Below, piece by piece: positions 15,101-30,100 of a stretch of 64,000 nucleotides of DNA. Where the stretch lies: the NCBI GenBank assembly GCA_014338405.1, contig JTDE01021156.1:30728-94727 (forward strand). The letters run 5' to 3'. The translations under genes and the position numbers were made by a program. Origin of the DNA: Paragonimus skrjabini miyazakii (taxonomy: Eukaryota > Platyhelminthes > Trematoda > Plagiorchiida > Troglotrematidae). The first letter of the stretch is position 1. Every line of letters starts with the position of its first letter. The notes under the pieces are model-generated. The model saw nothing but the letters and a program-made list of their open reading frames with translations, was not told the DNA's origin and ran no database searches.

Positions 15101-18100
15101 ATTTTAGAGTTGACTAAATATTCATTCGGTTTCAATCTTTCCTATAACGTTATATACGGAAGACTAATCCACAATTATGAGTTCTGCCCGCTGTAATTTT
15201 ATCTACAGTGATTTACAAATGAATTAGTGAGGGTTAAATGAACACATGATGGTAGTTTGCTTCTTTTTTTCAATTCGGACTAACAGCGGTGATTTTAAAC
15301 GGCTTGTAGGTCAGCTGTTTGGGATGGAAAATTACCCAACGGATAAACACTGCGGATAAAAGTTGTCTGCAAAATTAGTGTTTTTAATGCTCTACCTGAT
15401 TGAGCTTAATAAAAAGTCTGAGTAGTTTTATGCAATTAATTTACATCTTTTAGTTGTAACGTCTTTACAGTAAATAAAGGAAGTGATGCATTTGGTAACT
15501 TGATAGATGAACTGTTAAGATGTTTACATGATATTCGACAATACTCTACTGCATGTCCACATGACTAAGATACCCAGCTCACGTTTGTCATGTTCCAAGC
15601 CATAATTTGCTACATTGAATGCTACGTTGCAAAAACCAACAGATAACCAAGAACTTAGCAGATTCGAAAGACCAAATGCTTAATCTTTTGTGCGTGTGAA
15701 GCATGTGTTGAAGAAAACATAAAACCACCCATTTAGCAGGCCTGAACGATAGTGTTGTGGATATCTTGTTAACAGTCGTTGCAAAATTTTGTACAGTCCA
15801 ACACTTGCGTTCCGTTTAATAACACATTGCAAGAATTCAGAACTTATTAGAGAGTTAAGTCACAATGCATTCATAACTGTGTCGTCAATTAAAACAATTA
15901 TTTGACGCGATTTTTTAATTTGAATCCCAATGGCTACAAATGAGCGTGATTAGTCTACATTAACATGATTTGTTGGAAAATAACAAGGGATAAGTTATAA
16001 CTTTCCGAGTTTTATTGTAAACTATGTTCTTCCTATAAATTAGTTGAAATGCAAAAATGAAATAATTCTTTCCCTCACACGGGACTGAGCTTACTGACAC
16101 TGTCGATAATCCACTCTATGAAACAACTTGATAACTTGAATTTCTACTGGGTGCTAAACCTGATGAAAAAGGAATCGACTTTCGTACCTACTACGTGATC
16201 GAATTTAAAGAATGTATACGTTTCACGATTACAACTAGAAGGTTGTTCCTTTCTGAAATAACGTATTTTTTCAGACCTTCAAATCGACTTGTTCAACGTA
16301 TGCAGTTTTCCTGACAATTGCAATTTTAAAGGTAACAGATTAATGCAGTTAGTGATCTTATGTACATGAAGGTTCTCATTTATATGGTCTTCTGTATATA
16401 ACCAAATAACAGTAGAATTCAATACACTACAACTTACAATCGGTTAATATCGTTTTGAATACAGTGATCAAACATTCAGAATGAATCGCTATCATACAGT
16501 TTTCTAAGATCAATCAATTAGAGTAAATTCACCGAAGTCAGCTTCTTAGGTGTGTGATAAGAATTATGGTTATCTCGTCTCGTTTGATCAGAGTTTGAGT
16601 AAAATATTTGTTGTATAACCTGACCTGAACTTGTTGCAAATTGCGTGATTCATCTTGCACTGCAACTGTAGGATGATAATCCGACAAAACTCTTTGTTCA
16701 CTATCCCGGATTCCTTTAAAATCCTGAGCAGCTAGATAACCAAATGATTGTGTGGGCGGTGTGTTATCACTGGGCCGTTCTCTGTCTTTGCAAAATTGAA
16801 CCTCCAACTCTTCGGCTCGTTGTTCTGTGTTCGCCTTTTCTTTCTGTTTGAAATGCACAGTTAAAATCATTGGTCATGTAATAAATGCCAAATATAATTT
16901 CAGAAAATTAGGAAGCAAATAAAATTTATCTGAAGGTTCCTGCTGGCAAACGGGCATTATTCTAACAAACTACCAATGAAATAATATTTGTTGGTAATAA
17001 TAATGTATTTAAAAAAATTCATTTACGAAATAAGAAGCTAACAAATTATTGATTTTTGACACGGCATTCTCGACGATGGTTTGACATATTTTTGGATCTT
17101 AAAACAACTAGAGACCAAAAATCGCCTAAACTATATTAATGTAAAAAGAGCTGACTGAATCATTTAAGTCTATGGCCAGTTCGTGACAGTGATGTGTCTT
17201 GCAACAAGGCTCAATCAACGTGGACTTGGTGTTCGGATTTTTGAACCAGGCATGTCAATAACTGCCTTGGCAAATGTGAGAAATACTTCAATTTACTCAT
17301 AATCACTCCTTACTCTAAAAAATATGAGTAAATACCATATACGCTTAAATGATTTTCTATCGAAAATAAGCTCCGCAACATTCTGAAATTAGCTTATTAA
17401 AAGTACACCGTAGCAGTGTGAAGATTCCAAGTGAGAAGAGAAAAAAGCGCGCTAAAAATAATCTTCTAGCCATTGCTCACAGTTTGTTACCACGTAGCCA
17501 GACTTGAACCCAACACTTTGCAGTGGCGTTTATTAACTGAGATCCAATTCACACATATTAATTATAACTACAGGCAACCTCAATTGACAATCTATCCTAA
17601 CATACTGTAGTACACAACTCACTTGAATCAAGTTTATCTCCTTGTTTATAGCATCTAGTTGTGTTTGTATCATGTAGGCCAATGACTCAGCGTTTGTTTG
17701 AGCATCCGTTTCTAGTTGACACAGTCCATGTTCATCAATTTGACTCTGTTGGTCGTTCAGGAGTTTGGCCAACTGTTCTAGCTGAATGTTCTGCTGAGTT
17801 TCGTGTGATGGTTGATTAGCCGCGCAGGAATCAATATAACCTGGACCAAGAAGGAGGTTTCGTATCCCATCCGACACTGAACTGTCCAGCTGGTCCACAT
17901 CGAGATTCGTGGAGGCCAACACTGAAGGGTCCCCGATCATGTAGTTTGGGCTGTACGTAAGAGACTAAAATGGACAAAATAAGTAACAGCTGGCGCTCAA
18001 AAATGCAGCCTTCTTGACCACACTCCATATTTCATAAGACACACCGGGAGGGATGATGGTTAGATTCAAACGTAATCTCTCAGAACGTGCATCTGTATAT

Positions 18101-21100
18101 GACTTAACTCAGAACTCAATTGTTGGGGCATACTGGTCTTTTCGGTGATTCAAGCCTCGATAAAGCCCAGAATGTTCACCGATTTGTCCGTTTTAAGTCC
18201 TCTTATTGTCTAAGTCAAGTTACATTTCGTTCACATTTTCACAAGTTAACGAGGACAAGACTAATGTGCCCTAGCGCTTGGTTTGGCTTTTTGAACTCCG
18301 CAACTTCAGTAGGCATACGATCATCATTTCATTTGTGGGGATGATCCAGTTGCAATACATTAGTTAGAGAAACGTGCGACCAGTTATAAAGTACTGTACC
18401 ACGCTAACCATCAAAATGGCCTATCGTAACAACTGACCATTTTCACGGTACCGTCAGATGTCGCAGTCCAAAATTGTCGTAACTTCAACCATGTGCCCGA
18501 TTGAACGTGGTAATTCTTTCCAAGGATGCTTAAAAAAATATTCTGGGCGATATGAGTTACGTATTGGGGTACGTGTTGAAGAATGCACAAGTTGCGTTTC
18601 TGTTGATGCATAGCCGTTCACATCAAACTCACCGTTATTTAACATCAATTACGTATAAGGGGCAGAAAATCCCTCTGTCGACCCCACACAAGAAATAATA
18701 AACGAAGGCATGAACAGTAACTTATCACTCGTCTAGATTGTGTCCATGATGGATCAGGTATTTTGCAGGGAAGGGCTCATTCCTGACCGACTCGCGCGTC
18801 TCATCGCCTACCCAATACACGTTGATCACGGTCAAAGCATGTCTGTTTTCGATACACCTTTAATTGTGGCAAGCCAATAACGTATTTTCCGAATTGCCTG
18901 GCATATTATCCACTGAATGCTGTCAGACAAATTGATTACACATATCTTGGCAACTCGAAATTTTACCATGAAAGTGACTGACAGTGAACATTCACTAACA
19001 GGAAAAATGGATGCGCTCACATGTCTGTGGAACTATAAATCTTAACTTCCGTTAGCATTTTTAGTCATTTTACTAATTTTGTACACTCTTACACCCACTT
19101 TGACTACACAACTTTTATTAGGATTGAATCACATCGTTTCAGATGAGTGTCTCAGATTACATTCAAAACTGATGGGCTCTTTGAAACTTGTCTACTAGAA
19201 ACATGTATTCTACTGGTAGACAAATAGTTTCCAGTTTGTTTAGTTCCATGATCATTATTTCTACCATACAACTTCAAAATTGTGCCAAAACTCAGACACG
19301 AATCCTTCCTTGTGTGTACAGTGGGCTGATCGGTGGTTAGTAATGGGACAAATCAGATGACCGATTAACTGCATTCTTTATGCACTTTTCCGTTTGCCGC
19401 ATGAATCCAGTGGACAGGGGATTGTTGTAGTTTCATGTTTTGTCTCCGAAGCTTATTGATTGAAAACATTTAGGCAATGTATTTGTGTCGGTCTGCTGTG
19501 TCATCATCATGCCGTTTTACAATAACATAAGATAGAATAATGAACCAAATAATCATTCCACATGAAAGATGTTCAAATGAATGGATCGGAAAATATAACA
19601 TATCGGTAAGTGATAATGGATTTTTGAGTACCGAACATTTTTAATAATAGTACTGGTCTTATGAAAGTCTGACATCAAAATATTTGCAAAACAGGATCCA
19701 CTGTCAATACTACAGCACTTACCACGTTCTTCGCTGTTGCTGGATAGTCTGCAGGTTGTCCAAACCAGGCAGATGTAATAGCTTGTGACAAAATATTTGT
19801 GGCGTCCTGTGTGTTAGACGATGGTAATCCGATGGCTGCGAAAGATGAAAAAAATACTTTTCCTTTGAAAATGCTGTTTGTTTGTCAACCAACACCACAA
19901 GTAAAACTCCAGCTTAATAACTGCAAACAGAATATTAATACATACATTTCATTACAGAGGTTACTAGTCATTCGAAACAGCATTCCATCCATAAAATTCA
20001 CACAGTTTAGCATGCGTTGCCAGAATGAATAGGACAACTTTGTACTCGTTCCACAGCTTGATATTTACAAAACTAATTGACTGACTAGAGAATTAGTCTG
20101 TACTGGTTTTTCGATTGCTGCATCAGTTTATCTTAAAAATATGCCTCCATTTTAAATAGCAACAAAAACTTATTTTGCAGAAAGTATGTGTAAATCACGT
20201 TTTAATGTTGATTTAGTTATTGATAACGTGCCGCGTGTTCAGTGAGTGTCAAAAGTTTCAAAATCAGGTTGCAAGTGCACACCGGGGTGGAACATACAGC
20301 GATTATGTTCACCATCTTATCTGTTTTCACCTATTTGGTTAAAAAATCTACGTGGACTTTGATAGTTCAATTTTGATATATGTGGGTGTGATGTGTACAC
20401 GTCATTCTGTTTTGTTCTCACTGTATGGCCTACGTTGGATGGATGGATGAGGGTGTCCCAAAATACAATTTTCAGACGTCAGGCCTGGCTTTGCAACTAG
20501 GCAAGCAGCCTAGACGCCGGTTTCAATTCAGCCACTGTTCAGATTTCTCACAAATGAAACGCTTCATAATTAAGCTTACTGAGCTACACAATGAGGGTTT
20601 TGTAGCTACGACGATCAATTGATGGGATGATGAATGTCAATTTTTATCTGTTCCAGATAGTCCTGTCATAACAGTCCGTTTTCAGGACGATTTGGCTGAC
20701 ACCAAATACACAAGGGGGTAGGTCCGTAGCTGTATCCTAATGTTAACTTTCCAGACCTTTTCCATGTTATCGCAGCACGTTTGTTAGGGAACAAAAAATC
20801 TACCAACGAAGTTCATGTCGGTGGTTCACACTCCTCTAAAGAGCGAACATGACAGGTACGCCATAGAAGACTGCAGCCGTGGGTCAGAAACAAAATCCGG
20901 AGACCAAACCAAAGGGCTTACCCAACAGGCACGACATTTCACCCAGTCTGTCGCGTGAGGGCACAACACACATCTGGAACCAGATTAGCTGGCTGTGAGC
21001 AGGGTGGGGGTGTATGCGCATTTCCAGTGTAGTCGCTCGGTTCCAACGGCTCAGTGCTTTGGTCACCACTGTCTACGATCGATAACACCCGGCTGTGAAG

Positions 21101-24100
21101 ACGGGTCTCTGCAACCGTTTCAACACTTGAAAAGCAATGCTGGAGAACTGAGAACCAGTATGCGCTGGTGTGTACAGATAGACAATGTAAAAATGCGATA
21201 TTTCCCTAAATGATTGTGCAATCACGATAGTTTTTTCACCAAACGATAGATAATACGGAAGCCGCAGCCATCACCGAAGCAGATTTACAAACCACTAAGA
21301 GACTGATCCAAACCTAACAATTTGTCCATAGAATATGAGGTACGCCACGCTGTGCTTTTAAATTTATTGCGCCAATTATAGATTCTGGGGTGACGTTTTG
21401 TAGCCATGATGTTAAAGCGATAAGCGTCGCTTGGCCTCATTCAGTTTTATGGCGTTGTTACTGAGCCGTGTCGCTCGACTTCCTGTCAACATGTTTTATT
21501 TGACCATTTCATCCATGTTATGAGGAAGGCAACTTGTTGTATGATCGAGGCCGGCGTGGACAGCTCCTTCAAAAACGTTGTCCAGATTGAGGTGTTTTAT
21601 TCTCTGAAAACCTGCTTCGTCCTGAAGAACGACATATCTGTTTGGTTTGGGTCGATACAAAACATTCGCATCATACGGGTTTTGGTTGGGCGATCACGAA
21701 ATTGGATAACGTGATGATGCATGTGACAATTGATTGAACTGGGTGGTTAACGCGTAACTATGACTGATGATTGAACGCGCCACGCACTAAAACATCTACT
21801 GCGTAGAGGTCCACTACACACGAACCAAAACCCTATCTTGGTGAGACAATAATCCACAGCACGTTTTGTCAGATTCCGTACTTAAATCACAGCTGTTATT
21901 GTCCACTAACAATACGAATCCGCCAATTATCGTTAGAAATTCGCTATTGACAGGTCGTCATTATCGTTATACAAAGATAAAAAGTAAACAAAACACTGGT
22001 ACATAAACCGTAAATTCATAAGAGATATTCAAAACTCACGTGTCAAATTTTCAGCGGTGGTTACTGGGGAGAACTGATGTCCGTGTTCCAAGTTATTCCC
22101 AACATTTTCGTCACATGAGCGTTCCAATTTGCTGGCTTTGACAAGTGCCATAATGGCTGCGTTTGCTGCCGACGTAGTCATCTGGGCAGTGACCAGCTGT
22201 GCTTGGGTATGTCGAAGAGCAGCGGCTAGTTCGGATAACTGGCGATGCAACTGGTTCTTTTCTACCATGTTGATCTCTCTTTCCGTAATAGTGGACTGTA
22301 GTTGACGACGAATTCTCTCAATTTCTTTATTCAACTCCTGTTTCTGTTTAAGAACGAGCATCTTCTCATGTAAGTGGTTTTGTAATCGCTCGTTTGATTC
22401 TCGAAGTAGTTGATCCACCTGGACGGTAACGAATCAGAACCAGATATTTTTTGATTTTCTTGCTCAATGCTTTTCAGTGTGTTATGGTTGCAACAACACT
22501 TCTATCATTTTCAACTGAAAATGTCAGCACAGTCAAATTTATCCTCAAAACGCGATCGACGTAAAGGTTTTTCAAATCACCGCTGACTTATACTTCCCTA
22601 ATCATCTTTAGTTGGTAAAATGATTTACGCTCGTGATAAAAGACTTTGATCAATAATAATTTAATTGCAGTTAACCACTAGGGGATATAATTGACGTAAA
22701 TTTACTACGACTCTTGACCAATTGCAGCTTTTGAATTTCCAGCTTCATTCGAGAAAAAACACCGTACTTCAGTTTTGCTGCTCTTAGAACTAGTAGTAAT
22801 GCATATCTGTGCAATGGACATGACTTCGACTCTGGTCAACCCCGTGTTAGCTATTGAGTCACTGATCTTACTCTAGACTCGACAGAAATATGTGAATGCT
22901 CAGCCACAGTAGGTTGTGATTAACGCTAAAATTGCTCGGTCGTCTCAAAAGGATACAGCAACCATCCTGGTAATGCCAGTCAACTAATACACGATTAAGA
23001 CTTCTATGTAAATGGAAAGCACAGAGCTCCCTGAAAGTGTTGAGCAATGTGTTGAATATTGCTATGTAATTGAGAATTCATCTGTCGTAACTCGAACATA
23101 AATCGAGAATGATCATTGGCTCGTCGAATACGTAGAATATTCAGTCGGCTTCTTTTGACTTTGGTTACAAATGTATTGATTCAACAAAATAACATCAGCC
23201 TAATATTTGTTAGTTTTGATGGCCCGGTAATTTGTCCCGGTTCCCAGATATACACACGTAATTCTAATAACCTGATAAAAATGAAATATAACAGCTGTCT
23301 ACACTATTGACCACAAGCCACTGTCTCACATGCAGTACGTCTTCAGTATGTAATAGTGATCAGTCAGTTGTTTTCCTTTTGGTAGAAAACGTGATCAAAT
23401 GCACGTTTCATCCTTGATTTGGATGCCAAACTGTTGCACTGGGCACAAGGAAGTATTGTGTTCATAACGTGGAAAACACTCAGCACCTGACTGAATGCAG
23501 ACCAACAGTTGCAATGTATCAAATCAAAATGTTGACTATTGTTTCACAAATAGGATATATTAAGAGCTCAATACGCAGCTTCAGTGATATCAGTTGTGTG
23601 AGTTACGTTCCTATAAATAAAAATACTCTTCTTGTTTCCAGCATGAGCCTAAATAAGATGACGTTCAGAAAAGCTTCCATTGGTTCATCAAAACAACGAT
23701 AAAACCACACAGCTTAAATCAATCAGTTTTACAATGGAAGAAAATAAAGCTGAAATACTGAATTTGCCGGAAACCTGTACGTTTAAGCTCTATCAGAACT
23801 GACCGTGCTTGATAACCTTGCTATGTGATCCTCATTCATTGACTCTCGCTCATGCGCTCGTGCCAATTCATGTCGTAGCTCGTTGAGCTCTTCATTCAAC
23901 TCTTTCGTACGCTCCGCATATGCAGGGATATCTGAATCGGTTCTTGTCGACTTCCTCATGGAATTCACATGTTTTACGCTCACAACTGTTGACTTTGTAG
24001 TTTGTGAGGGGGATGTACTTGTTTCTTCTGAGCTTCGAGTGCCATCGCCATGACTTGTTAGTTCTTCTCTGTCAGTTTCCATATCAGAACTGTCTCTATT

Positions 24101-27100
24101 CTGAACCGGACTCCCATCAAATTCAGAGTTTTGTTCATTTACCAAATGACCGTCTTCACGCGATTCCTCATCCGTTGTGGCATCCAAAGTGGCCGAAAGA
24201 ACGCGATAGTTGATAGAAGTGTTTTGTCGGGACTGAATCAGCTCGTCTTCCATAGTTTCCAAACGGGCGTACAATGCTCGAGTCTTTTCTTCATACTGGC
24301 GTAATAAAATGGAAATAACTTAAGAAAATAAAAGTTATCAGAATAACTGTATTTGACCAATTAATACCTGTTACGAGAAACAAGTTTGAACAGCATTTCA
24401 CATTTTTCTTTTAACCCCTTTAATTTGAGCAAGATTTTTGGTCGACAAGGAATAATTGTCAATAAAAACCACGTCATAATTTTAAAATGTTTAATTGTGC
24501 GTTGAATCAGGATAAATGCAGCTTAATTACCCAACCAAAAGAACCAATTCGAAAGTTGAAGTGACAATTGCTACGTGACCTTGAACTAGGCAGCTTGCTA
24601 GAAAAAGACAACCACAGAAAGGTGTTTAGATTTGATGTTCAAAAACAGTAGGATTAAATTTGAAACTTTTCAGACCATTCGGTTGCTTGAAATTAGGATG
24701 ACGACAGAAAAGATTTTAGTTACCGCCTGATCATTTTTACCCTCATAATGTATTTAGCTTGCCGCTGACGTCCAAAAACAACGTCAAATATTTTCAGTAA
24801 AGTTGTTATGGTCACCGTAAAACATGAGAAATTCATAATCATTCAAGCCGAACGAAAACAGACAAGAGCATCGTACTTAGGTGTTTTATGAAACGTGGTC
24901 GTTCAACCAACTACGTAATCTAAGCGTCAAATCACACCTTGGCTAGTGTGCGGCTCTCAACCAGAGTGATTTTTTCCCATGGCTCTGTTTGAACTCAGCA
25001 TGTGCTTTCACCTAATATACCGATTCCATTACACTTTAGTAGAGAAAAACAAATTACCACCAGCAAATAGTCAACCGTTTAACAAGATAAACCTTTGAGA
25101 CTGTGAATCCAGAAATGTTCGCAACTATAATTCCTAGCAGAAAAATAACTTTTTCATTGTGAAACGAACCGTGATTACAAGAAATCTGGCTTAGTGGATT
25201 AACTAATTCGGAATATCATTTCGTCATTGACTGTCCTTATTACTGATTGAGAAGAAGCTTGTCAACAAGTATAACAGTTATCAAATTTACAAACTTTCCC
25301 TCTTCACAGGAGAATACACCATTATTCTTTTGTTACTCCTAGAAGATGTACTCCGGAATATTTGCCAGACTTTCCGATATAGTCTTAGAAATTATAGGCA
25401 CATCAAAATACTTGCTGTTCGATAGCTTCTGTAACGTTAAGGACAAACAGGCCTCTAAGTTTAAATGTTAGAAAGACTGAAGGCCTCTAAATCATCACGA
25501 AGTAATGGCATGGCTTTCTTAGAGGATACTTATGCGTCACGAACCTCCTCATTGCTTGTGACTGTTAGACGGAAATTGTCAACGCAGGACTAGTCACAGG
25601 TGTCGTGTATATTGACTTTTTCAGGGTCTTTGATAGGGCTGAATGTTCAGTCCTGTTACGGAAACTCAATAGTTATGGCCTTTATGAGCATTTAGTCACG
25701 TGGCTTGGGGGTTAACCAACTGAAAGAAGGTTTAACTTCAAAGTGAATGGGAAGAAGCCAGAGCGGTTACATACCATCAGCGGCGTTCGGCGAAGAACCA
25801 TCTTGGGATCTTTGATGCTTATTTTTTGTTTTTGAAACAGCAAGCACAGTCAAATCAACAATGTTACTCTACGTCGACGACCAACTCCGGGAGTTCATTA
25901 ATGTCCAGAAAATGTAATAACCTTATCGGATGAATTGACTAATACTCAATAAAAAATAACTTTCTGTTCAGTGTTAACGGGTACAAAGTCATGCATATTC
26001 GTCATCAAAATTGTGCTGACTATCACTTCGGCAACACAAAATTCCTTGTGTCCGTGCGCGAACAAGACCTAGGGAGCACAGCGGCAGACAGTTTGAGTCT
26101 GTCTACGACTTACGCAGCCGTCGCCAAATATTACAAATAACCTCGAAACTCTTTGAAGAATTTGTTGAACCTTGCACTCTCAAGTTTTCCCCATTATGTT
26201 TGCTTCCATAATCCGCATGCAAACGAACATGTCGTCTTTATCTACCAAAACTAACGTTCACTGGCAGTGTGTCAGAAACGGGGCATAAAAAGAACTATGA
26301 GTTCAGAGAAGTCTTTTATGCACAGAGACTAGTGGAGGTTGTTGTCGTGTAACTGTGTAACTGAAAAGGGAAACAATGATTGTTAACAACAAAATACTCT
26401 ATGCCTTGGGTCAACATCTTCCGCAAACAATGGTGAAAGTCTAGGGAGTCACTCACTCACATAAAGTCACGCAATAATCAGATTAGTATGTGGACAGTAC
26501 CATTTTTTTATCGGCTGAAATCGGAACACATTTCAACATTGTGGTCACGAATGAATTGGTTGGAAAGTGTTACACACTACTTCATCGGTACATAGATGAG
26601 AAGCAACCTGCATTATCAGTTTCCTATCTACATTCTAAAGTTAACTCCACATGCCACTAACTGCGCATATCTGACTATTGTTTCAAACTGTTTCAGTGTT
26701 CGTTGCTGATATGAATGCAGCCAGCAGCCTCATTGAAAATTCCTTCTACTTATTTGTAGTAACTTTTCCTTCACACACACAAATCGTCAAACACCATCTT
26801 TCACCAACCAGCAGAGTGACTTGTCCAAACACAGAGACTAGAGTCAAGTGTGTCTGATGTTCAATTCGAAATATTTCACTGTCAATTCACTTTAACCATA
26901 TAATAGTGTCTTGTTTTGCGTTACAGCCAATCAAAACAAACAAAGTGGTACCGCTATCGGTCTTCGAGTTACACTAGTCGAATTTAAAAACAAAGAATGA
27001 TAGGCTGTCTTTTTTAAACTAAACTGTAATCCAACTTTAAAAGAAATGCCGTATGACATATGACATTAGTGGGGGGGAGGACAACAGGGCCAAACTATTA

Positions 27101-30100
27101 AGTCCGTGGGGGTCTAAAGCTTACACATAATTGTTTTTTCAAACGCACTGCTGGTTGACCACAATCACCTCAGCTAAATGCACAAAACACGAATAAGCCT
27201 GGGGTATTATGATCTTGAGCGCTGAACCGGAATTAATCCGATAAGCGGTGACAAACAAGTGTTTGGCAATGGGCGAGGCCGGAAGTGCATATGATCCTGG
27301 GAGGAAGCGAGTATACTGTACAATCATAGTCTGAGTCCATTTTGACAAGTTTTTCCTCAAGCAACTATTGGTTCTGCCGATAAACCTTTCGCCGCTGATA
27401 CACAAATTAATAAAGACAGTGTGAGTTGGCCCCAGTGGGTTGCCCCCTCTCTTTATTGAAAGTAACGTTAACTTGGACGTTTGGTCGACGATTACGATTT
27501 CAGCCACTTGAATCAAGTAAACAACCCTCCGGCCGGATTTATATATGTAATTAACTCAGTCATGGAACAGCGCTCTTTGACATCAGTTTGATTCAGTCTA
27601 CCTAGGATAATATCAGAATATGCTCATCAGTGGTTACTAATACGCGTCATAGAACAACACTTCAAAATGAATTATCGAGACATGTTTAACTAACGTTGGA
27701 TAATTTTGCATGATTCGTGTGACCTCTTTAACCAACAAACAAATTATCAGATGTCAAATAAACATGTATCCACTTGNNNNNNNNNNNNNNNNNNNNNNNN
27801 NNNNNNNNNNNNNNNNNNNNNNNNNNNNNNNNNNNNNNNNNNNNNNNNNNNNNNNNNNNNNNNNNNNNNNNNNNNNATTTGTTAGCAGGAAGAAGGCAGT
27901 AAACCCGATATTCACGTTGTCATCGGGGTTGTGTCTGCGACTTTGACGAAGCCGGCACTTCACTGTTTTTTCTAGATACTTTTGTGAAGTAGATGAACTA
28001 GTTTTTGCTTCATGGCGGGCTGTGATGCTAATCATACATAGAAAACAAGCGAACGTGATAGTCATCTCTTCTGAAGACAACAATGATCATTCTGTCCGGT
28101 TCCAGGGCAAAAGTCATATGACCTTCATTGTGAATTGCTAAACGAGATTCCGTTTGATGTTCAGGAGAAAAACATTTCGGAATCTGTATATAGAACTCTA
28201 AAATACTCCCCACCAATATCGATGTAAAATCATTTAAATGATTAGACAACCGTCGTTTGAAATTTTGTAAGGCGGTAGGTGAACTGTGTCATGTTGTATA
28301 CATTCAGCTTTTTGAAACGTAAGTCATGATTATTCTGCTATGATGAAACCTTACCGCAATCAGAAGTGCGTACCTGTTCGGTTCAATGACGTAAGGGGAA
28401 GTTTTGCGGGTTAGCTGTGATGATTTGTGAAAAATAGTCAATCACTACTACATGGAGTACTTATTTACAAAGCCGTGGTAATGATCACACTAGGTGTCAT
28501 CAATTCTTTTAGCTAAATTCTGTAGGTAGCCGAAAATAAGCAAACGGAATCATCACACCCACTTCATACTTAGGCTTTAGGAGTGATATTCTGAGTTCTC
28601 CTGAGTAATGAGTCTTTTAAATTAAAAGTACCTGTTTATTTTGTGCAGCTTTGATGACCATTTCAGCTTGCAGACGGTCAACTGTCTCTTGAGCCAAGGT
28701 AACTTCTCGTTGCGCCTTCATATAACGTTGTTCCAGTTCTGCTGCTTTAGTTTCTTGAGCAATTCGGCGTGATTCAGAGTCAAGAATTTCTTTAGTTAAG
28801 CGTTCAACCTGTAACGAAATAAGGTTTAGGAGAAACATGTGAAAGTTTGCTAGGAAATTCCATATCAGCTTGTTCACTGCGTATTCCATTTCCGCCCACA
28901 ACTTACTTCTTAGTCTAAATTTGTTATATCTTCCACTGTGCACTTGAACTTTGGATAGATCAACCTCAAACTTCTCATTAAAATATCAGCACACTTAAAA
29001 TACCAAATGAATTAAGTGATAAGTAACAATCCCCTTTTATGAAGTCACATGAACATACTACTCACCAGTTTTCACATGGGTGTGAATGCACAATTGCTTG
29101 TCGATGGCAAGAACTGAAACGCTCAGGTTAAAATAACCTTCAGACGAGAACTTAAATTCAAAAACACAAAGAGAAACTTGAAAACTCCGGAACGATATAT
29201 GCATATGTTTTTAGTCATAAAACTGCAAAATCGCTTGAATAACGGAGCGATCTATTGGATTAAAAAAAATTTCGACTAAAATCCGCAGGAATGAAGAGGC
29301 ATAATTTTACTGAAAACTGTGTAGAGCGGAGTCCAGGTGACTGAAAAATGAATTTGAAACGGTTTCAACTAACTTAAGTTTTTATTGCGTAATCTAAACA
29401 TGAAATAACGGGATGATTGAACATGAAATTACATTTGATTGAAAAGTGGACAGTCGACATTATAAGTTGTTATACCAGTCAAATCTCTCCTGAGTGTTTA
29501 CAATATTCATGTGTCCACCTTCGTAGGCGTATGTGCTGTCACTACAGTCAATATGTCTTTTATCGTTCTTTCAAAGTGGCTACCAACATTGCTATATTTA
29601 CATTGCCAACTGTTATAAAAGCTCCCGAGAGTTGCCATGCTAAATACAGCAGATTGCAGAGCTGTTATAATTGTTTTTCAAAGTAAATGTAGCAACGCAA
29701 CATGTTTGTCTAACTTTCTAACGCGAATTCCATTTATTTCCCACATGATTTACAACACACCCCTAGTTCGCCTGTGAGAACCCGGATCAGTTAAGATTGT
29801 ACGCTGGTCCATTTTTAAATAATTTTTTTCAACGCGATAAAATACTGAAGTCATTGGAGCATTCGTTCTGAAGTACTGTTAGTGATTAGTGTTCTTATTG
29901 CGGCATGCAGGATGTCAGTAGGACATGTGAAGATAAATCAGTAAAGGCACGTTTGTGGGGCACCATTTTGCGCTGCATTACAGAACTAGGTGCAAAACGT
30001 TCCGCAATATAAATTAGTGTGTCACAAATGAAAACATAAATGAACCATTCAGGAGAGCTATTTAGGTAATAAAGTGTAGAGCGCAAGTGCGTTTTCTCAC

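Larger units (their letters stand above)
24296..28631 (-). other. Intron 7 (4336 bp, includes an assembly gap)
   Basis: Contains a CR1-like reverse-transcriptase remnant (25500-26110, + strand), a 125-codon open frame with an internal direct repeat (27139-27516, -), a G homopolymer near 27071-27077, and the run of N. The true length depends on the gap. Confidence 0.75.

Noticed and set aside
27710..28083. Open frames on both strands spanning the run of N
   Set aside because: They exist only because the 100 unknown bases contain no stop; the flanking codons show no similarity to anything.
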